From: Mesostigma viride
Lineage: Eukaryota; Streptophyta; Mesostigmatophyceae; Mesostigmatales; Mesostigmataceae
Assembly: GCA_009746045.1 (NCBI GenBank)
Contig: RPFO01002254.1
Span: 1-64,000, forward strand
Direction of reading: 5' to 3'
Length of the DNA: 64,000 nt
In this document: positions 58,797 through 64,000 of the stretch, piece after piece
Numbering within the stretch: the stretch's first letter is position 1
Layout of the letters: each line of letters opens with the position of its first letter
The notes under the pieces: model-generated
Told to the model about the DNA's origin: nothing
Seen by the model: only the letters and a program-made list of their open reading frames with translations
Databases searched by the model: none
Program-made: the position numbers and the translations under genes

Positions 58797-61068
58797 GGTC
58801 GCGGTACCGCCTGCCGTCCGGCACTTTGAAGCCCGCCGGTGCTATAATTCCTATCGTCCACGCATGTTTTCCCCTGCCTCAAACCGCACGTTGCATTTAA
58901 ATCTGGAGCCCAAAATTCACTGAAAACGTGTGCCAGCCGGTAGCAAACTGGGCCAAGCTGCCACGGAGTGGTGGTACCGCCTGCCGTCCGGCACTTTGAA
59001 GCCCGCCGGTGCTATAATTCCTATCGTCCACGCATGTTTTCCCCTGCCTCAAACCGCACGTTGCATTTAAATCTGGAGCCCAAAATTCACTGAAAACGTG
59101 TGCCAGCCGGTAGCAAACTGGGCCAAGCTGCCACGGAGTGGTGGTACCGCCTGCATGCCGTCCGGCACTTTGAAGCCCGCCGGTGCTATAATTCCTATCG
59201 TCCACGCATGTTTTCCCCTGCCTCAAACCGCACGTTGCATTTAAATCTGGAGCCCAAAATTCACTGAAAACGTGTGCCAGCCGGTAGCAAACTGGGCCAA
59301 GCTGCCACGGAGTGGTGGTACCGCCTGCCGTCCGGCACTTTGAAGCCCGCCGGTGCTATAATTCCTATCGTCCACGCATGTTTTCCCCTGCCTCAAACCG
59401 CACGTTGCATTTAAATCTGGAGCCCAAAATTCACTGAAAACGTGTGCCAGCCGGTAGCAAACTGGGCCAAGCTGCCACGGAGTGGTGGTACCGCCTGCCG
59501 TCCGGCACTTTGAAGCCCGCCGGTGCTATAATTCCTATCGTCCACGCATGTTTTCCCCTGCCTCAAACCGCACGTTGCATTTAAATCTGGAGCCCAAAAT
59601 TCACTGAAAACGTGTGCCAGCCGGTAGCAAACTGGGCCAAGCTGCCACGGAGTGGTGGTACCGCCTGCCGTCCGGCACTTTGAAGCCCGCCGGTGCTATA
59701 ATTCCTATCGTCCACGCATGTTTTCCCCTGCCTCAAACCGCACGTTGCATTTAAATCTGGAGCCCAAAATTCACTGAAAACGTGTGCCAGCCGGTAGCAA
59801 ACTGGGCCAAGCTGCCACGGAGTGGTGGTACCGCCTGCCGTCCGGCACTTTGAAGCCCGCCGGTGCTATAATTCCTATCGTCCACGCATGTTTTCCCCTG
59901 CCTCAAACCGCACGTTGCATTTAAATCTGGAGCCCAAAATTCACTGAAAACGTGTGCCAGCCGGTAGCAAACTGGGCCAAGCTGCCACGGAGTGGTGGTA
60001 CCGCCTGCCGTCCGGCACTTTGAAGCCCGCCGGTGCTATAATTCCTATCGTCCACGCATGTTTTCCCCTGCCTCAAACCGCACGTTGCATTTAAATCTGG
60101 AGCCCAAAATTCACTGAAAACGTGTGCCAGCCGGTAGCAAACTGGGCCAAGCTGCCACGGAGTGGTGGTACCGCCTGCATGCCGTCCGGCACTTTGAAGC
60201 CCGCCGGTGCTATAATTCCTATCGTCCACGCATGTTTTCCCCTGCCTCAAACCGCACGTTGCATTTAAATCTGGAGCCCAAAATTCACTGAAAACGTGTG
60301 CCAGCCGGTAGCAAACTGGGCCAAGCTGCCACGGAGTGGTGGTACCGCCTGCCGTCCGGCACTTTGAAGCCCGCCGGTGCTATAATTCCTATCGTCCACG
60401 CATGTTTTCCCCTGCCTCAAACCGCACGTTGCATTTAAATCTGGAGCCCAAAATTCACTGAAAACGTGTGCCAGCCGGTAGCAAACTGGGCCAAGCTGCC
60501 ACGGAGTGGTGGTACCGCCTGCCGTCCGGCACTTTGAAGCCCGCCGGTGCTATAATTCCTATCGTCCACGCATGTTTTCCCCTGCCTCAAACCGCACGTT
60601 GCATTTAAATCTGGAGCCCAAAATTCACTGAAAACGTGTGCCAGCCGGTAGCAAACTGGGCCAAGCTGCCACGGAGTGGTGGTACCGCCTGCCGTCCGGC
60701 ACTTTGAAGCCCGCCGGTGCTATAATTCCTATCGTCCACGCATGTTTTCCCCTGCCTCAAACCGCACGTTGCATTTAAATCTGGAGCCCAAAATTCACTG
60801 AAAACGTGTGCCAGCCGGTAGCAAACTGGGCCAAGCTGCCACGGAGTGGTGGTACCGCCTGCATGCCGTCCGGCACTTTGAAGCCCGCCGGTGCTATAAT
60901 TCCTATCGTCCACGCATGTTTTCCCCTGCCTCAAACCGCACGTTGCATTTAAATCTGGAGCCCAAAATTCACTGAAAACGTGTGCCAGCCGGTAGCAAAC
61001 TGGGCCAAGCTGCCACGGAGTGGTGGTACCGCCTGCCGTCCGGCACTTTGAAGCCCGCCGGTGCTATA
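58797..61068 (+). repeat. 170-bp satellite, 14 copies
   Basis: Starts of GGTACCGCCTG fall at 58,803, 58,973, 59,143, 59,317, 59,487, 59,657, 59,827, 59,997, 60,167, 60,341, 60,511, 60,681, 60,851 and 61,025. The period is 170 bp, or 174 bp in three copies (3rd, 9th, 13th) with an extra GCAT. Copies are otherwise virtually identical. The last is cut at about 61,068 by a LINE end. A 51-codon minus-strand frame recurs in each unit and is not a gene. The size is that of many centromeric satellites, but location cannot be told from here. Confidence 0.95.
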
Positions 61069-61275
61069 TATAACCACATCATGCTCCGCCGTACGCGGGC
61101 TGATTTTGCGGTGCAGCAGGGCTATTAGGTTCCTCCCGTTAGGCGTTTCCATTGGTCTTATCGTACTTCGTAGTATAGAGCTTTGACATGGCTCTGTATA
61201 TAGGTTTATAGCTGGGCGTTTGCTTTGGTTTGAGTGATTTCACTCTGCTGTAAGTAATTATATTTTTAATATATA
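61067..61275 (+). mobile_element. RLE LINE copy C, short 3' end
   Basis: The last coding residues (LRRTRADFAVQQGY then stop at about 61,128), the 3' untranslated region and the TA-rich tail are the reverse complement of 48,965-49,165. It is 5'-truncated to about 209 bp and inserted in opposite orientation to copies A and B, at the end of the satellite. It has a 7-base insertion (ACTTCGT) relative to copy B. Confidence 0.92.
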
Positions 61276-61691
61276 ACCACTCATTGAGTGATAGGGCCGT
61301 GTGGGGTACCGGGGAGCCATTCTTGAGTGATGATGATTTAGTGATAAATTGAGTGATAAAATATTGGATTTCGTTTTTTTCTACTGACGCACGTCACGTG
61401 GCAGCCGTGACTTCCCGACCCCTGCCAACCCCGGCTCAGGGGTCGCGGGGCTTTAGGATGTCATAGAAATGCTGGCGCCTGTCACCGGTCACCCACAAAA
61501 ACCACACCTGCATCAACATGTGAGACAGGGTTCTCATATGGGGGAAAATTGGCCAGATAATTTGATATTAGTACTATACTTTCTCTGGCCAATTTTCCCC
61601 CCTCCCTCATAACCCCTCAACAAACAAGCAAACAACGCCACACACCAACCGCATGACTGTATTCGGAGGATGGCTTTGTTGTCACTCGCCT
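61276..61691. other. Non-coding junction between LINE and virus-like genes
   Basis: Begins with repeats of TTGAGTGAT/GAGTGATAAA (61,280-61,370), then unique sequence and the hairpin at 61,540. No gene. Confidence 0.6.
61540..61601. terminator. Perfect 18-bp-stem hairpin past the last virus-like gene
   Basis: GGGGGAAAATTGGCCAGA (61,540-61,557) and its exact reverse complement (61,584-61,601) flank a 26-nt loop. It lies 90 bp past the stop of the minus-strand gene 61,692-62,060. In mimivirus-like giant viruses transcripts end at such hairpins; a role here is inferred. Confidence 0.6.
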
Positions 61692-62060
61692 CTATGGGAG
61701 CTGCAAACGCTCCTTCACCTGATCAAACGTGGATGAGGAAATGGATTGTCTGCCAGTGACACAGCCGGCCATTATGGATATGACGACCAAATCCTCGCAC
61801 GCCTTTATAATCTCGTCAAGAGTCGCGTCGTCTCCAAGGGCGCACAGAGCAGCCGACGAGAAGATGCGCGGGTCGTCTAGCTGATCTAATTCTACCTGGT
61901 AGTTGTCCTCGTATGGATCGGGCTTTCCGGCGACAACGCAGGAAACTCGCGCCACTTCTGCAGCGTTGACAGATCGTCGCGTGCCGTTCTGGATGTACCC
62001 GCCGCTGCTCGGCTTGCAGGCCTCGATGCAGTTCAGAATGTCATTCATGGTTATGAACAT
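61692..62060 (-). CDS. Hypothetical protein, virus-like cluster (122 aa)
   Basis: Compact acidic protein beginning MFITMNDILNCIEACKPSS; the second Met (MNDIL) is an equally good start. No family recognised and no membrane segment or signal peptide. Codon use and moderate GC resemble the next two genes rather than the GC-rich genes elsewhere. It is the last gene of a tightly spaced minus-strand series, followed by the hairpin at 61,540. Upstream (62,061-62,153) is AT-rich with an 11-bp direct repeat (CCAATTACAAT at 62,100 and 62,119) and a TTTATA word, a plausible promoter. Confidence 0.55.
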   Translation of the reverse strand: MFITMNDILNCIEACKPSSGGYIQNGTRRSVNAAEVARVSCVVAGKPDPYEDNYQVELDQLDDPRIFSSAALCALGDDATLDEIIKACEDLVVISIMAGCVTGRQSISSSTFDQVKERLQLP

Positions 62061-62099
62061 GTTGGAATGTGTATAAATTCATGCAAGAAATTATATTAA

Positions 62100-62129
62100 C
62101 CAATTACAATAACAAATGCCAATTACAAT
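62100..62129. promoter_or_regulatory. 11-bp direct repeat in an AT-rich upstream region
   Basis: CCAATTACAAT occurs twice with 8 bp between, about 40-70 bp before the start of the minus-strand gene 61,692-62,060. Confidence 0.3.
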
Positions 62130-62153
62130 GTGTCAATACGCGATGAATTCTAT

Positions 62154-62651
62154 CTATTTGTGATGACACTTGCACGAATCAAACCCGCGAACCTTCTCGA
62201 ATCGAAGGACGACAAGAAAGCTGTCCGCGGCATTAGGCGACTCGTAGTCAGCGTCGCCCGCGCTGCGGTCCAAATGAACCATCCGCATCGTCAAACGCCC
62301 TCCGTTTCGGAACAGGTATGGGTTCTCGAGATTGAAATAGCTGTGATCGTTTATCATGTTGTAGGACGTCGCCTCGGTGCCGTAGCATTCGTCAGACACT
62401 AACGCCACCTCGTCGTTTACGTTGTGCGACCCACCCGTAAAATCCGGCGAAACTATTCCGATAGTCTTGTAATTGCTCGCGCCCTCGATATTGGCCAGAT
62501 AAGCCGCGTGTGCTCCTCCACGCCAGGTCTCGTCGATTACAGGAGCCCTAGCGTCTGGCTTTACGACAAACACGGCCCGCATGGTCGTTTCGTCGAACTC
62601 TTGCGCCTTCCCGGAGTCTAAGATTACTTGGTAGAAATACGGGTAGTCCAT
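62154..62651 (-). CDS. Hypothetical protein, virus-like cluster (165 aa)
   Basis: Begins MDYPYFYQVILDSGKAQEFD. The middle has GGSHNVNDEVALVSDECYG and an aromatic block SYNMINDHSYFNLENPYLF, and it ends Cys/Lys/His-rich (GFDSCKCHHK). Its beta-rich, aromatic composition would suit a structural or virion-associated protein, but I recognise no family. It follows the Ig/LamG gene by 42 bp on the same strand, closer than normal for algal nuclear genes. Confidence 0.55.
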   Translation of the reverse strand: MDYPYFYQVILDSGKAQEFDETTMRAVFVVKPDARAPVIDETWRGGAHAAYLANIEGASNYKTIGIVSPDFTGGSHNVNDEVALVSDECYGTEATSYNMINDHSYFNLENPYLFRNGGRLTMRMVHLDRSAGDADYESPNAADSFLVVLRFEKVRGFDSCKCHHK

Positions 62652-62693
62652 GGCTTCGATACACTTACGGGAGATATTAGTTTACTGGGCGAT

Positions 62694-64000
62694 CTACGCT
62701 GGGATGGCGGCAGGCGTGCCCCATTTATGCACTAGGTAACCTCGGATCGCCTCGAGCTCGGCCGCGGTCTTGGCGGTGCTGTAGATCAGGATCTCGCCGG
62801 TCCATCCGTCCCAGTTACGAGTGCTCCAATCTATATCTGCGCCCACACAGATCCTTCCGGGATTCTGTACCGCAGTACCGGTGTACGCCCCACCATCTCT
62901 ACCATCAAATCTGGTAATGGACGTTTTTGGCGTGCTTCCTAGGTCGCACGACAGCGCCAGCACGTGCGCCCGGCCGTCGTAAAACTCTGCATTCGTGCAG
63001 ATCAGTTGAGTGGCTCCGTCTGTACCCAAAAGCGCATAAAACTTGGAATTGTCGCAGTTGTTGCAGATGCCCAGTCCGTAATTACTTTGAGCACCGACAA
63101 CGAGGCCTTTCGTGGAAACTCCCGATTGTTGAGGGTAAACACTCGGGGTGTTTGATTTTGCGACGACGATCAAGGTGTTTTGCGGACGACCCCAGAAAAA
63201 CCCGTCGCTCTGGAGCCCGTTACGCAAACTGTAACTGAATTGAAGAGACCGCTTAGAGTTTAAGCTAGTGTTGTCGATGGTCGGCGCATTGGTGGTGAAG
63301 CACAGTAAGTGCTGGGTCCCCTTCTTGTCTTTCATGCCCCTTACTGAAGTCGTGGCGAGCGTGGTAAAATTGGTGTCGCTGTACAGCGTCGACGAGTCAG
63401 TGGGATCGTACCACGCGTACAGGGCCGAGTCGGTGGCGGGGTTGTATGGCGTAAACGTGAACGATAGCGAGTTCGAAGCCGAGTTGCCGGTCCCAAACAC
63501 CGCGTCTGTCGCAGCCCCTGCGCCAACGCTGAAGGATGTGGCAGAATTGGCCGTCGTCGCCGTCACGTTGAACGTGTACGACGCCCCACTGCCAACCAAA
63601 TCGGAAGCGGTTCCGTTCGTCACTGCGATGTCTCACAACGCGAAACCGGTCACCGCTCGACTGAAAGTCGCTGTCACAGATATGACACTAGATGTAGTAG
63701 TTGTTCCGGCCGACGTTGACAGCGTGACGGTGGGCTGAGGGGCATAAGTGAATGACAGCGTATTGGAAGCCGCGTTGGCGGTTCCTGTCGAGGCGTCAGC
63801 GACAGATCCAGCGCCCACATTGACACTCGTGACGGCGTACGCGGTCGTTGGAGTCACCTGGAAGGCGTACGACGCCCCGCTGCCGGTAAGGTTGGCGGCT
63901 GTCCCGTTGGTCACGGTGATGTCGCCCAACGCGAACCCCGTGACCGACCTGCTGAACGTGACGGCAACATCCACGGGTGTCGAGGATGGCGTGGAGCCCG
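62694..64000 (-). CDS. Bacterial-Ig-repeat and LamG-like (concanavalin-type) protein, partial, with in-frame TGA
   Basis: The N-terminus lies beyond the window. At least two Ig-like repeats are visible: VTGFALGDITVTNGTAANL then GSGASYAFQVTP, and a second with DIAVTNGTASDL then GSGASYTFNV. They match the bacterial Ig-like repeat type common in phage and giant-virus fibres. They lead into a lectin-like domain from about 63,440 (ALYAWYDPTDSSTLY, TLIVVAKS) ending WDGWTGEILIYS and IRGYLVHKWG, a LamG/concanavalin hallmark. In the second Ig repeat the expected Gly codon (GGC in the first) is TGA at 63,633-63,635; the frame continues afterwards. A product like this would be a surface or attachment fibre. 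It is probably an endogenised algal-virus gene; a bacterial origin is possible. Confidence 0.7.

Larger units (their letters stand above)
48962..58797 (-). mobile_element. RLE LINE copy B (near full length, split by a CACTA transposon)
   Basis: Minus-strand element. Its 5' end is at about 58,797 against satellite DNA; its 3' TA-rich tail is at 48,962-48,985 against copy A. The 3' untranslated region has TGTAA near the end (CTGCTGTAAGTAATTA). The coding order is PHD, a long Pro/Ala-rich linker, RING-H2, two C2H2 fingers, RT, a CCHC knuckle and RLE. The restriction-like endonuclease and CCHC place it with the R2/NeSL/Utopia-type LINEs. The CACTA element occupies 53,617-58,033. Confidence 0.85.

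Overview
This is eukaryotic nuclear DNA, most likely from a green alga. Three things point that way. It has an intron-containing, ethylene-receptor-type histidine kinase. The polyadenylation-like signal TGTAA lies just after two genes and in a LINE 3' end. The GC-rich coding style, with long Ala/Gly/Ser/Gln-rich insertions and GC-rich microsatellites, is typical of chlorophytes. A streptophyte or prasinophyte alga cannot be excluded, and the species is not identified. Bacterial features (operons, ribosome binding sites, CRISPR arrays) are absent.

Layout: 1-16,965 is one large minisatellite array (about 66-71 bp monomers, with higher-order repeats). Its first ~4.65 kb is full of single-base indels. 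17,228-18,003 is a G-rich 30-bp minisatellite. 18,004-21,980 has no recognisable gene but contains a perfect hairpin, a GGTAC-rich patch and an AT-rich tract. 21,980-26,140 holds a DDE-like transposase gene with two introns, preceded by 228-bp tandem repeats carrying a GCCGGC-centred motif that also occurs in the introns. 26,141-28,140 is intergenic with LINE debris. 28,141-38,379 (minus) is the ethylene-receptor-like hybrid histidine kinase: GAF, coiled coil, H box, split HATPase and receiver. About 1,670 residues of low-complexity sequence sit inside the ATPase domain. 38,764-39,060 is a 28-bp minisatellite, and 39,061-42,400 shows no gene.

42,400-61,275 is a transposon graveyard. It holds an L1-like LINE in pieces (ORF2 part at 42.4-43.85 kb, ORF1-like part at 45.2-46.5 kb, an antisense fragment at 44.2 kb), two copies of a small MITE-like element, and four copies of a LINE with a restriction-like endonuclease (RLE). 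The longest RLE LINE encodes PHD, RING-H2, C2H2, RT, CCHC and RLE modules. A 4,417-bp CACTA-type DNA transposon with a DUF4216-like gene splits it in two. Its 5' end abuts a 170-bp satellite (58.8-61.07 kb), and the far end of that satellite carries another LINE copy.

61,276-64,000 looks virus-derived: three closely packed minus-strand genes, including a large bacterial-Ig-repeat plus LamG-like protein (cut by the window edge and by an in-frame TGA), with a perfect 18-bp-stem hairpin just past the last gene. Only the histidine kinase looks like a host gene. The transposase may or may not still be mobile, and nearly everything else is repeat or mobile DNA.
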